DNA of 64,000 nt from JBCCQH01 sp039024435. GTDB taxonomy: Bacteria; Bacteroidota; Bacteroidia; J057; JADKCL01. Below are positions 50,933-59,409 of the stretch, one piece after another (the stretch's first letter is position 1; each line of letters starts with the position of its first letter). The notes under the pieces are model-generated. The model saw only the letters and a program-made list of their open reading frames with translations, ran no database searches and was not told the origin of the DNA. Both the position numbers and the translations under genes were made by a program. The stretch covers positions 8,625-72,624 of the forward strand of contig JBCCQH010000026.1 in assembly GCA_039024435.1 (NCBI GenBank). Direction: 5' to 3'.

Positions 50933-53900
50933 CTAGACGGCCCGGGGCAACTCCACATAAAACGTTGTTCCTGTTCCCTCTTCGCTTTCAAAATAGATTT
51001 TGCCTCCAGCGACTGTTTCCACGATTTTCTTTACAATCGCCAATCCCAGGCCCATGCCCGAGGATTTCGTCGAGAACTTAGGTTCGAAAATACGTTTTCC
51101 GATGTCCTCGGGAATGCCTTTGCCGTTGTCCTGGATGGCAATCCGAGCTTCATCGCCCCGAATTTCCATACCGATTTCGATCCGACCCTCGTCGTGCTCG
51201 ATGGCCTGGATGGCATTCTTGATCAAGTTGTTAAATACCCGGGAGAGCTGGTCGCGATCTGAATGTACGGAAAATTCTGCTTGAGGAATATGCACATTTA
51301 ACTGCACCGACTTGTCGCTGCTGTACAGGTCGACCACTTCCTGAATCACTTGGTTCAGCGCAAATGTCGACCTTTTGGCTTCGGGCATCTTGGCGAATTG
51401 GGAAAATGAATTCGCGATGGTGACCAGCGACTCGATCTGCACCAAAATGGTGTTGGTAACCTTGGAAAACAAGCGGTTGAGCTTGTCATTTTCCGGCTTG
51501 TCGCGGTCCCAGGTCCGCACGAGGTGCTGCACACTGAGCCGCATTGGGGTAAGTGGATTCTTGATTTCGTGGGCCACCTGCCGCGCCATTTCCTGCCAGG
51601 CTTGCTCCCGCTGGCTCTGGGCCAGCTTTGTCTCCGACTCGGCGAGTTTGTCCAGCATTTGGTTATAGGAGCGGATGATCTCCCCGATCTCATCCTGGGA
51701 ATCCCACTGGATGGGATCGTTGCGGCGACCGAGATTGGTATCTTCCAGGCGGCGACTGAGCAAGGCCAGCGGCCGAATGATGGAATTTGAAATCAGTACG
51801 GCGATCACCCCGATCGCCAGGAAAATGAACACGTAAATATTGACCAGCAGGGTGAGTAGGTCCAGGCTTTGCTCATTGACTTGGTCCTGGTTCTTGAAGT
51901 AGGGCAAGTTCAGGAAACCGATGATCTTCCGGTTGTCGTTCAGGATCGGGAAGAAGCCGGAGAAGTAGGTGATTGCCCCGATTTTGTCTTCGATGACGAT
52001 ATCGGAGATCCGCCCGAGCCGCATCTGACTGAACACCGATGGGTTCATGTACTCCGAAGTCAGCCCCAACTCGTAGATCGAGGGCTGGGTGCTCAGGTGC
52101 AGCTTGCCCGTGTTGTAGTAAATGTTGATGTCGTTCCCGACCGTCTTTTCAATCTCGTGGAGGCGGTCTTCGAGTGATTTTCGGATCTTCTTTTTTACCG
52201 AGGAATGAATCGCCGAATACGCCGATTGATTCCGCCGGAGCCGGAGGTAGTCTTCCCGCAGTTGATTGGCGACGAGCTGGGTCTGCTGGGCGAGATCGGC
52301 TTTCAGGTCGGAAAAGATATGGTCCCGAATGTAAGGCGAAAGCAGAAACACCACCACGAAAAGCGGCAGCACCGAAAAACTGAGAAAAAATACCTGGATG
52401 CGGGCTTTGAGGCTCAGATAGCGGACCATTCGCGGATTGCGCACGATGCGCACCAGCCACAGGGGCAGGCTCAGGAGGATGGTCGCCAGGATGAAAATGT
52501 AAAAGACAAAGGAAAAGGTATTCGCCGAGTCAAAAAAGGTCCGGCCCAGCGTCCGCACGTGGACCAGCTTGTCTTCGGTTGCGCGGTAGTACACGTGGTT
52601 ATAGTCCGCCGCACTCTGGTAGATGTAGCGCAGGCTGTCGGAAGCCGGTGGTCCGGTATAAAAGATCGGGAAAGGGTCCTTTGCCCGCTTCCGGAACAAG
52701 CGGTTCCCTTTGTACACCGCAAAGTCGTATTCATTGGAGAGGGTCGCCTTGGTGCGTACATGGTCGTCCAGCAACAACTGGGGATAGAGCCGGTCCGACT
52801 GGATTTCGGTCGGCAAGAGTTCCACCCAGACCAGGATATTGCCCAGGCTGCGCAGGAGAAGATTGAATTTTCCGATGTAGATGCTCTCGAAAAGTCCTTT
52901 GTAGTACTTCACCATGTAAAGGCTGTCGGTCATCGTCGTGCGGCCCATCTGCGGCAGATTGGGATCGGAATCCGGGTAAATGTAGGGGCGGTAATCGCCG
53001 GTTTTGTCTTGCAAGGCGCCACTTTGGTTGTAGAGGAAGATGCGCACCTCGTAGCCCTTGAAATTCGAGTCAAAGAAGCGTTCCTTCAGGCGTTGGGCGA
53101 GGCCATTCATCTGGCTGTAGTCCAACAAAAACGACTCCGCTTCCACTTCCCGCACTACCCGGTCAAACAGCGACTCGGTAATCAGGTCGTGGTCGTCGCT
53201 CTGCCGATCTGCCACCAGTTCCATTTCGACTTTTTCCCGGACGGCGTTCCCATTTTCCAGCCCAATCGTCGTCAGCAGACTGAAAATAAAGATCACCAGC
53301 AGAAAATTCAGCAGGTCGAGCTTGAACATCAAAGTCCGGGTGGTCCGGATAAAAATCAGCAGGCTCAGGCTGAAGACCACCGGCACCGAAATCAAGTAGG
53401 CGGGCCGCAAACCAAACAGCAAGAAGGACAGCGCGGTCAGCCAGCCCAGGGAAAGCAGAACCTTGTTCAGCCGCCCGGATCCCCGGAAGAAATGGAAGCT
53501 GAAACGCAGCATTTCCAGCAAAATCAACTCCAGACCGACCAGCACCGCACCCATGACCCCAAAAGCCAGCAGCGAGTAGACGTCCAGTTCAAAGATGTTC
53601 TCAAATTTGAAGTAGATCGTGGAGTGCTCAACGATGTTGTCCACCAGGTCAAAAAACCACCACGTAAACAGGCCGCACACCGTCAGCACGATGCATTGGA
53701 CCGTCCAGGCGACGGTCTCTCGGGTCAGCGCCCACTTGTAAAACAGGGAAATCCGACGGCGAAATTCCCGAATCAAAATCCACACCAGGGTGAGCAGCAG
53801 GACCACATTGATCATGAGGTCCCCGAGCGAAGGCGACCAACTCCCAATGGCCAGCACAATCGGCGAAAACAGGTCTAGGGGCACGTAGCTCCCCGGCAAT

Positions 53901-54706
53901 CCTGTCCAAAACAGCAACACCCGCGCTCCGATCAAGACCAGCACGAACGGAAAGATCGCCGGTACTTTGCGCGGCCCGATTCGAAAAGTCCGCTTTCGAC
54001 ACCAATGGTAGGCCCCCATGGCGAGCAGCAGGATTCCCCCCAGACCGAGCAGCAATACGTAGAGGCGGGAGGTGTAGGAAAACACTTCCGGATTCGGGGT
54101 GGTGAGGCTAAAAACAAAGTTTTCCTGGGCATCGAAAATTTTGACCGCGTCCGGTACCTGCCGCAGGTCCAGGTCAAATTCCCGCAGGTGCCGCCGCACA
54201 AAAGGGTCGCGGTTGTAGCGCCCAAGAAAAAGGTAAGGCGGCAGAAATCGGTTTTCTACTTTGTATCCGATCTGCAGCGGCATCAAAGTGACAAGGGTAA
54301 ATCCGGAAATTTGGTGCCGAAAGTAGTAGTAAAGCTTGTTGCGGTCGGGCAGCGTGCGCAGATTGGGAAAGTCACAGAGGTCGTTCAGAATCCGCGACGA
54401 GGGCAGCAACTCCGAATTGCTCCACTGCACGAGCCGGCAATTGGCGTCAAGGACGAGCCGAACTACGCCATCCTGCGCAAAAGGCAGCGTTTTGGTTTCT
54501 TCAAATTCCTGAGCGATGGCCCGTGATTCTTGCATGGTGGTCTCGACCGCCGCCAAAAAGTCTTCCTGAATGCGCGATTCAACGCCTTGGCGGAGGGTTT
54601 CGGCTTGGTTGCGCGCATCGATGGCCCAGCCGACCACCGAGATGATCAGCAAGAGGACTCCCAGAAGGAGGAATACATTCGGCAATTTGCGCAACGCCGG
54701 CATCAT
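50933..54706 (-). CDS. NtrY-like sensor histidine kinase with very large membrane sensor
   Basis: 1257 residues; NtrY kinases are usually near 750. The first 970 residues hold one N-terminal helix (about 8-28), an outside domain, a block of about eight membrane helices (about 215-490), a second outside domain (about 495-740), two more helices (about 750-805), a third outside domain and a final helix (about 955-975). HAMP (about 975-1030), the H-box with His1046 (MARQVAHEIKNPLTPMRLSV, typical NtrY) and the ATPase (NLIKNAIQAIEH, DNGKGIPE, GMGLGLAIVKKI) follow. The ligand and the response regulator are unknown; NtrX-like regulators are absent here. The stop lies 70 bases from the next gene on the same strand. 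Confidence 0.88.
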   Translation of the reverse strand: MMPALRKLPNVFLLLGVLLLIISVVGWAIDARNQAETLRQGVESRIQEDFLAAVETTMQESRAIAQEFEETKTLPFAQDGVVRLVLDANCRLVQWSNSELLPSSRILNDLCDFPNLRTLPDRNKLYYYFRHQISGFTLVTLMPLQIGYKVENRFLPPYLFLGRYNRDPFVRRHLREFDLDLRQVPDAVKIFDAQENFVFSLTTPNPEVFSYTSRLYVLLLGLGGILLLAMGAYHWCRKRTFRIGPRKVPAIFPFVLVLIGARVLLFWTGLPGSYVPLDLFSPIVLAIGSWSPSLGDLMINVVLLLTLVWILIREFRRRISLFYKWALTRETVAWTVQCIVLTVCGLFTWWFFDLVDNIVEHSTIYFKFENIFELDVYSLLAFGVMGAVLVGLELILLEMLRFSFHFFRGSGRLNKVLLSLGWLTALSFLLFGLRPAYLISVPVVFSLSLLIFIRTTRTLMFKLDLLNFLLVIFIFSLLTTIGLENGNAVREKVEMELVADRQSDDHDLITESLFDRVVREVEAESFLLDYSQMNGLAQRLKERFFDSNFKGYEVRIFLYNQSGALQDKTGDYRPYIYPDSDPNLPQMGRTTMTDSLYMVKYYKGLFESIYIGKFNLLLRSLGNILVWVELLPTEIQSDRLYPQLLLDDHVRTKATLSNEYDFAVYKGNRLFRKRAKDPFPIFYTGPPASDSLRYIYQSAADYNHVYYRATEDKLVHVRTLGRTFFDSANTFSFVFYIFILATILLSLPLWLVRIVRNPRMVRYLSLKARIQVFFLSFSVLPLFVVVFLLSPYIRDHIFSDLKADLAQQTQLVANQLREDYLRLRRNQSAYSAIHSSVKKKIRKSLEDRLHEIEKTVGNDINIYYNTGKLHLSTQPSIYELGLTSEYMNPSVFSQMRLGRISDIVIEDKIGAITYFSGFFPILNDNRKIIGFLNLPYFKNQDQVNEQSLDLLTLLVNIYVFIFLAIGVIAVLISNSIIRPLALLSRRLEDTNLGRRNDPIQWDSQDEIGEIIRSYNQMLDKLAESETKLAQSQREQAWQEMARQVAHEIKNPLTPMRLSVQHLVRTWDRDKPENDKLNRLFSKVTNTILVQIESLVTIANSFSQFAKMPEAKRSTFALNQVIQEVVDLYSSDKSVQLNVHIPQAEFSVHSDRDQLSRVFNNLIKNAIQAIEHDEGRIEIGMEIRGDEARIAIQDNGKGIPEDIGKRIFEPKFSTKSSGMGLGLAIVKKIVETVAGGKIYFESEEGTGTTFYVELPRAV

Positions 54707-54853
54707 GGCGTGAATTTAGGCATTTTCGCGGCAATTGACCGCAGCGACGGCAGGGGGAAAAATTTGCCCCGCAATAGGTGAAAATTTATCGGACTTGCCG
54801 CACCAATCAGCGGCGAGAGATTTACCAACGGCGATAAAGAAGGAATGGGGGAA

Positions 54854-55504
54854 TCAATTTTCGAAATAGCGGCTGCTCGGCGTTTCCGAACCAGAACGGA
54901 TGGCCTGGGCCGAGTACAACTGCTTGTCGAGATAGCTCTGGAAGTCTTCTTTGAGATAGTGTGGCACCTTGACCGTTTCGCGTGTGTACTTCATCTGGTC
55001 TTCTTGCACGATGAAAGTAAAAGCGACATTGGGGTAGTCGGGGGCTTGGTAGTAATCCGCAATCGAAATCCAGTTGATCATCTGGGTAGCGCTGGGCACG
55101 GGAAGTAGCGATTTGTTTAGATAAATACCTTTTTCCATCACCATCTGCACCAGCACTTTCCGCAGCGCAAAGTACACCATCACCAAACCGGAGATCAAAA
55201 GCATACTGCTCAAACCCAAGTTGAAGAACTGCGCCTTGGCAATGCCCGGTATGTGGATCGACTCCAAATAGCCAAAATAGGTGAAGAAACAAGATACGCC
55301 TACAATGAAGAGCACCAACGACAAAATGAAAAATACGATGGTCAGGAGGACCATCTCCGGTTTGTGCCACTGAAACACCGGCTTTCCGAGGTTTTTGCGG
55401 TACCAAAGTGATACCATGAGGATACTCGGCGCAATCAAGATTGCGAATAATAAACTCAGGTTTAGGACGAGATGTATCAATTTGATTGCCATACTTTGGA
55501 TCAA
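54854..55504 (-). CDS. Small membrane protein of unknown function
   Basis: 216 residues (212 if started at the second ATG, 55492). Three to four membrane helices occupy about 8-30, 50-80 and 95-118 (HLVLNLSLLFAILIAPSILM, MVLLTIVFFILSLVLFIVG, GLSSMLLISGLVMVYFAL), then a cytoplasmic part of about 95 residues (NWISIADYYQAPDYPNVAFTF, VKVPHYLKEDFQSYLDKQLYS). I do not recognise the family. It stands alone between the NtrY-like kinase and hldD, all minus strand, and might be co-regulated with either. Confidence 0.65.
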   Translation of the reverse strand: MIQSMAIKLIHLVLNLSLLFAILIAPSILMVSLWYRKNLGKPVFQWHKPEMVLLTIVFFILSLVLFIVGVSCFFTYFGYLESIHIPGIAKAQFFNLGLSSMLLISGLVMVYFALRKVLVQMVMEKGIYLNKSLLPVPSATQMINWISIADYYQAPDYPNVAFTFIVQEDQMKYTRETVKVPHYLKEDFQSYLDKQLYSAQAIRSGSETPSSRYFEN

Positions 55505-55642
55505 CCTATGTTACATGAAAAGTAGGCATTTTTGCCTGGAAACGGAAAACTTATCCCAAATAAAACCCCCTTGGATTTGGTCCGCTGGACTGCGTTTTCG
55601 CGATATCTCATTTATGCCAACGTGCAGGTCTGGGTGCATATT

Positions 55643-56611
55643 TTACAGAACACCATTTGTCTGGAGAAAGTTATTCACATAATTGGCAATTCCGGCTTCC
55701 AGCGGGGTAAAGGGAGCGGTGTACCCCACCGCCCGGAGCTTGGTCATGACGGCTTGGGTGTGGTATTGGTATTTGTCCCGAATGTCCTGCGGCGTATCGA
55801 TGAAGGAAATATTCGGCTCCTTTCCCAAAGCGGCAAAGACGCCTCGTCCCAGATCGAGAAAGGTCCGGGCCACCCCAGTCCCCAGGTTGTAGAGGCCGGA
55901 AGGGGGCTGTTGCTCGTACAGCCAGCGGATCACCTCGGCCACGTCCCGCACATAGACAAAGTCACGTTCTTGGGCACCATCGGCAAAATCATCCCGGTGC
56001 GAGCGGAACAGTTTCAGCGCTCCGGTAGCGGTAATCTGATTGAAAGCATGGAAAATCACGCTCGCCATGCGGCCTTTGTGGTATTCATTGGGACCGTAAA
56101 CATTGAAAAATTTGAGGCCCGCCCAAAAGGGAGGCGCATCTGATTGGGCCAGCGCCCAGCGGTCAAAATCATTTTTCGAAACGCCGTACGGATTCAGGGG
56201 CACCAACTGAGCGACCAGGTCGTGGTCGTCGCGGAATCCGTGTTCTCCCCCCCCGTAGGTCGCCGCGCTCGATGCATAGATCAGTGGCAGTCCGTGCCGG
56301 CAACACAAGTGCCACATGTCCCGGGAGTAGTTGAAATTCAACCGGTCAAACACGCGGCGGTCCATTTCCGCAGTGTCCGTGCGGGCCCCCAGGTGAATCA
56401 CCGCGCCGATTTCGTGTACCTTGTCTTTGACCCAGGTAAAGAATTGGCCGCGGTCCACCGTTTCCCGAAAGATCTTGCCTTCCCAGTTGATGCGCTTGTC
56501 GGCGCGGGAAAAATCGTCTACCAAAACGAGGTCGCGGTGGCCGGCGGCATTCAGTGCGCCCGCCACACAACTCCCAATGAATCCGGCCGCGCCGGTTACG
56601 ATCAACATCAT
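55643..56611 (-). CDS. hldD: ADP-L-glycero-D-manno-heptose 6-epimerase
   Basis: 322 residues. Extended SDR: NAD motif VTGAAGFIGS (residues 5-14), catalytic SSAATYGGGEHG and YGVSKNDFDRW (Tyr-x3-Lys), and the FFNVYGPNEYHKGRMASV segment with HDDFADGAQERDFVYVRD seen in HldD/RfaD. It converts ADP-D-glycero- to ADP-L-glycero-beta-D-manno-heptose for the inner core of lipopolysaccharide. Length is typical. A consensus promoter lies upstream. The other heptose genes are not in the window. Confidence 0.93.
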   Translation of the reverse strand: MMLIVTGAAGFIGSCVAGALNAAGHRDLVLVDDFSRADKRINWEGKIFRETVDRGQFFTWVKDKVHEIGAVIHLGARTDTAEMDRRVFDRLNFNYSRDMWHLCCRHGLPLIYASSAATYGGGEHGFRDDHDLVAQLVPLNPYGVSKNDFDRWALAQSDAPPFWAGLKFFNVYGPNEYHKGRMASVIFHAFNQITATGALKLFRSHRDDFADGAQERDFVYVRDVAEVIRWLYEQQPPSGLYNLGTGVARTFLDLGRGVFAALGKEPNISFIDTPQDIRDKYQYHTQAVMTKLRAVGYTAPFTPLEAGIANYVNNFLQTNGVL

Positions 56612-56615
56612 GCGA

Positions 56616-56646
56616 CAAAGGTAGGCAATGCGCCCTCCCGGGGCAA
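56616..56646 (-). promoter_or_regulatory. Consensus promoter of hldD
   Basis: On the minus strand TTG (56646-56644), 20 bases, TACCTTTG (56623-56616): a full match to TTG-N20-TANNTTTG. The -7 box ends only five bases before the start codon, so the message has a very short or no leader. Confidence 0.6.
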
Positions 56647-56683
56647 TGACGGCTTCCTTCCAGCTAAAAAACGGCTGGGCAGA

Positions 56684-56710
56684 AATAAAAAACGGCGCCC
56701 TAAAGCGCCG
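56684..56710 (-). terminator. Terminator after the DUF2795 gene
   Basis: On the minus strand CGGCGC-TTTAGG-GCGCCG followed by TTTTTTATTT. Six GC pairs and a T-rich tail, 30 bases beyond the stop codon. Confidence 0.75.
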
Positions 56711-56739
56711 ATATTTCTTGGATACGAGGAAACCTCGTT

Positions 56740-56961
56740 TCAGTACTCATCTTCATTGAAGAGAAAATCTTCACGGGTCGGATAATCCGGCCAGATCTCT
56801 TCGATGCTGTCGTAAGACATGCCGTCTTCGGGCAGGTCCTGGAGGTTTTCGACCACCTCCATCGGTGCTCCCGAACGCAGCGCATAGTCGATCAACTCGT
56901 CGCGTTGCGCCGGCCAGGGGGCGTCTTCAAGCCAGGTTGCTAGTTCCAGGGTCCAATACAT
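56740..56961 (-). CDS. Small conserved DUF2795-type protein
   Basis: 73 residues, acidic: MYWTLELATWLEDAPWPAQR, ELIDYALRSGAPMEVVENLQ, YDSIEEIWPDYPTREDFLFN. This composition and the L-x-E-L-I-D-Y-A and EVVENLQ blocks fit the DUF2795 proteins common and highly conserved in Bacteroidota, no known function. It is followed by a clear terminator, so it is a single-gene transcript. No promoter box is obvious upstream. Confidence 0.8.
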   Translation of the reverse strand: MYWTLELATWLEDAPWPAQRDELIDYALRSGAPMEVVENLQDLPEDGMSYDSIEEIWPDYPTREDFLFNEDEY

Positions 56962-57119
56962 AACTCAGAATTTGTTTAAAACGTTGGCAAAAGAAACAAA
57001 ATCCTCGGAATAATGAAAGGGATTTTATTCACCGAAATTAAATTTTGCTATTACGGTTGAAAAAGGGGCGTTTTCTGATCGTTGAGGTGGATTTTCCGGG
57101 AAAATACATCCTCAACTCC

Positions 57120-57671
57120 TCAATCTTCGCGCGGCCGCCAGACGATTTCTGTGGATCCGGTCGCCCGGCTCATTTCCCGGGCAAAGACAAACAGCCAATC
57201 GGACAAGCGGTTCAAATATTGCAAGGCTAGTGGGTCTACGGCGGTCCTTTCGGAAAGGTTGACCACCAGGCGCTCCGCCCGGCGGCAAATGCAACGGGCA
57301 ACGTGGGCGGTCGAGTTTGCCGGATGCCCTCCGGGCAATATAAAGTTCCGCAAAGGCTCCAGCCCCTCCTCCATCTGGTCGATGCCCTTTTCCAGCTTTT
57401 CCACATCCGATGCCCGCAGACTCGGCAGTTCCATGCGGTTTTTTTCGGGATCGGCCGCCAACTGCGAACCCATCGTGAACAAGCGGTCCTGGATTTCGCG
57501 CAGAAACGGCAAATGCTCCCCGACCGCCGCAAAATCCCCCAGGCGGCCCAGAGTGGAGTTGAGTTCGTCGACGGTGCCGTAGGCATCGATCCGCAAGTGG
57601 TGTTTGGGTACGCGGGTTCCCCCAATCAAAGAAGTCTGTCCGCCGTCGCCCTTTTTCGTGTATACCTTCAT
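57120..57671 (-). CDS. Cob(I)alamin adenosyltransferase (PduO type)
   Basis: 183 residues from the ATG at 57671, because MKVYTKKGDGGQTSLIGGTRV is the conserved start; a start nine codons upstream adds an unlikely polar segment. The ATP-binding N-terminal GDGGQTSL, the DAYGTVDELNSTLG helix, ARCICRRAERLVVNLSE and NRLSDWLFVFAREMS are the family's active-site regions. It transfers adenosyl from ATP to cob(I)alamin. Its downstream neighbour is a CoA-transferase, not a B12 enzyme; no methylmalonyl-CoA mutase is in the window. Confidence 0.95.
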   Translation of the reverse strand: MKVYTKKGDGGQTSLIGGTRVPKHHLRIDAYGTVDELNSTLGRLGDFAAVGEHLPFLREIQDRLFTMGSQLAADPEKNRMELPSLRASDVEKLEKGIDQMEEGLEPLRNFILPGGHPANSTAHVARCICRRAERLVVNLSERTAVDPLALQYLNRLSDWLFVFAREMSRATGSTEIVWRPRED

Positions 57672-57750
57672 GTTAGTTTTCCGGTTTTGGTTTTCCACAC
57701 CGGATCGTCCATCGCCTTTGCGGGCAGCACAAACGGGTGCGGAATCACAC

Positions 57751-58257
57751 TCAGAACCCCCCCAAAGGCGTAAAGTTCAAAGAAATGGATTTTTTATCGT
57801 CGAGGATTCGCAGGGTGGCAAATATCCCCGCTTCCTCGTTCTGCCAGGTCTGATCGCCCAGATTGCCTTCGGCTACACCGTAGCGGCCGCGCAACCAAGC
57901 TTCCATTTCCTTGTTCAGTTCGGTGGTGACGCCTTCATCATTGAGGAATATGTTTACGATGATGCCGCCCACGATGCGTTGTTCGGGGTTTTTGGTGATG
58001 TATTCCACGAAAAAACGCCCTTCTTCCTCCAGATTCAGTTCGTAAACGTAGCCCCACTTGTCATCGTGCTTGGGGTTGGTCCCTTCGATGGCTTTGGCCT
58101 CGGTCAGCGGAATCCCCAACTCGATGCCGCGGATCACGCCGCCTTTTTCCTCTTGCACGATCCGGGTAAACAGCGCCGAGTGCTGGGCCGGTTGGATGCA
58201 GCCTACAACTAGCGCCCCGAGCAGCGCCGCCCAACTGATCATTCGTCTTGTACCCAT
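57751..58257 (-). CDS. Lipoprotein of unknown function
   Basis: 168 residues from the ATG at 58257, giving signal MGTRRMISWAALLGALVVGC with lipobox VVGC. A TTG three codons upstream (58266) would overlap the stop of scoB. The rest (IRGIELGIPLTEAKAIEGTN, WGYVYELNLEEEGRFFVEYIT, TTELNKEMEAWLRGRYGVAEG) is mixed alpha/beta with no motif I recognise. It sits just after scoB and 79 bases before the adenosyltransferase gene. Confidence 0.75.
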   Translation of the reverse strand: MGTRRMISWAALLGALVVGCIQPAQHSALFTRIVQEEKGGVIRGIELGIPLTEAKAIEGTNPKHDDKWGYVYELNLEEEGRFFVEYITKNPEQRIVGGIIVNIFLNDEGVTTELNKEMEAWLRGRYGVAEGNLGDQTWQNEEAGIFATLRILDDKKSISLNFTPLGGF

Positions 58258-58262
58258 GGCGG

Positions 58263-58916
58263 TCAAATTTCCATTTCCGGAATGTCGCCTTCCACAACCA
58301 GTCGGCCAGCGGTTTTGGCCTGAATTTCTTCCACCGATACCCCGGGGGCCCGTTCCAGCAGGACAAATCCGCGTTCGGGATCCACGTCAAATACGCCCAG
58401 GTCGGTGACAACCTTCTTGACGCAACGGACGCCGGTGATCGGCAGGGTACACTGGGAAAGCAACTTAGACGCGCCGGCGCGGTTGGTGTGGCGCATGGCG
58501 ACGATGATGTTGTCGGCGCTGGACACCAGGTCCATGGCTCCCCCCATGCCCTTGACCATCTTGCCGGGGATCTTCCAGTTGGCAATGTCCCCGTTGTCGG
58601 CGACTTCCATGGCCCCGAGTACGGTCAACTGGACGTGGCCGCCGCGGATCATGGCAAAGCTGGTCGCCGAATCAAACAGGCTCGATCCGGGCAGCGTCGT
58701 AACTGTCTGTTTTCCGGCGTTGATGAGGTCGGCGTCGACTTGTTCTTCGTAGGGAAACGGCCCCATGCCGAGGAGTCCATTTTCCGATTGAAATACCACG
58801 GAGATGCCTTGGGGGACATAATTGGCGACCAAGGTTGGAATTCCGATCCCCAAGTTGACGTACCATCCGTCCTTGAGTTCCTGCGCGATGCGCATTGCAA
58901 TATCGTTTTTACTTAA
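58263..58916 (-). CDS. scoB: 3-oxoacid CoA-transferase subunit B
   Basis: 217 residues from the ATG at 58916, next to the family start MLSKNDIAMRIAQELKDGWY. Conserved features: NLGIGIPTLVANYVP, the catalytic-glutamate loop FQSENGLLGMGPFP, GGHVQLTVLGAMEVADNGDIANWKIPGKMVKGMGGAMDLV and VVTDLGVFDV. With subunit A it moves CoA from succinyl-CoA to acetoacetate or a related 3-oxoacid. The subunit A gene lies upstream but is separated by a frameshifted S23 gene rather than being adjacent, which is unusual. Confidence 0.95.
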   Translation of the reverse strand, partial: LSKNDIAMRIAQELKDGWYVNLGIGIPTLVANYVPQGISVVFQSENGLLGMGPFPYEEQVDADLINAGKQTVTTLPGSSLFDSATSFAMIRGGHVQLTVLGAMEVADNGDIANWKIPGKMVKGMGGAMDLVSSADNIIVAMRHTNRAGASKLLSQCTLPITGVRCVKKVVTDLGVFDVDPERGFVLLERAPGVSVEEIQAKTAGRLVVEGDIPEMEI

Positions 58917-58947
58917 CATGTTGTGAATTATCAATTCTTCAATGGAC

Positions 58948-59408
58948 AATTTTCAATTCTTCGCCGCTCCGTAACTGCGACCTGTATGACGCATCCTACG
59001 GGTCGTGGAAACGATGATGCTGCTCAAAATCTTAATGATCTCATGGATGTCGAGTTCGAGACCTTCCGGGTTGGGATAGTTCTTCGAATGCTTGCACAAC
59101 TCCAGCCAGTATCTCGTCTCCTCCGCCTCTTTGGCGGCGAGGCGCATTTTGTGGACAAAATCTTTGCGCTCTGCGCCATCTGAGCTTCCCGCACGTTTGC
59201 CCCAATGGATGTCCCACTGCGGAGCAATTGCTTCGCAAAAACGAATTTGTTACTCGCTTCAAGCACCTCCGAAAATTCAACGATTTTCAGGGCAAAATCA
59301 AAGGTCTTGGTCAAAATGACGTTTTCGCGCTTCGGGTTATTCATCGGAACTGTCATTGGAAATTTTCGGGGTGACAATTGGAAATTTTCAAATTGGCAAT
59401 TGAAAATT
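58948..59408. repeat. 11-bp inverted repeats flanking the S23 gene
   Basis: AATTTTCAATT (58948-58958) and AATTGAAAATT (59398-59408) are perfect inverted copies enclosing the four-helix-bundle gene between scoB and scoA, and AT-rich repeats of AATTGG/GAAATTTTC extend inward on the right side. Such ends could be the terminal repeats of a small mobile unit. No transposase is present. Confidence 0.5.
58953..59356 (-). pseudogene. Four-helix-bundle (S23-type) protein gene, frameshifted
   Basis: The N-terminal part (from the ATG at 59356, MTVPMNNPKRENVILTKTFDFAL, LLRSGTSIGANVREAQMAQSAK) is in one frame and the C-terminal part (MRLAAKEAEETRYWLELCKH, NPEGLELDIHEIIKILSSIIVSTTRRM) in another. They join smoothly if one base is restored near 59162 (GCAAAG-ATTTTG should read GCAAAG-GATTTTG, giving KDFVHKMRLAAKE). 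The intact product would be a 120-residue four-helix bundle, named after the 23S rRNA intervening-sequence protein; its role is unknown. It interrupts the scoA-scoB pair. The shift is either a real mutation or a sequencing error. Confidence 0.8.
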
Positions 59409-59409
59409 T

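Noticed and set aside
52205..53878. Long antisense frame of 557 codons inside the NtrY-like kinase gene
   Set aside because: Shadow frame, rich in Gln, His and Arg; the sense strand has clear kinase motifs.
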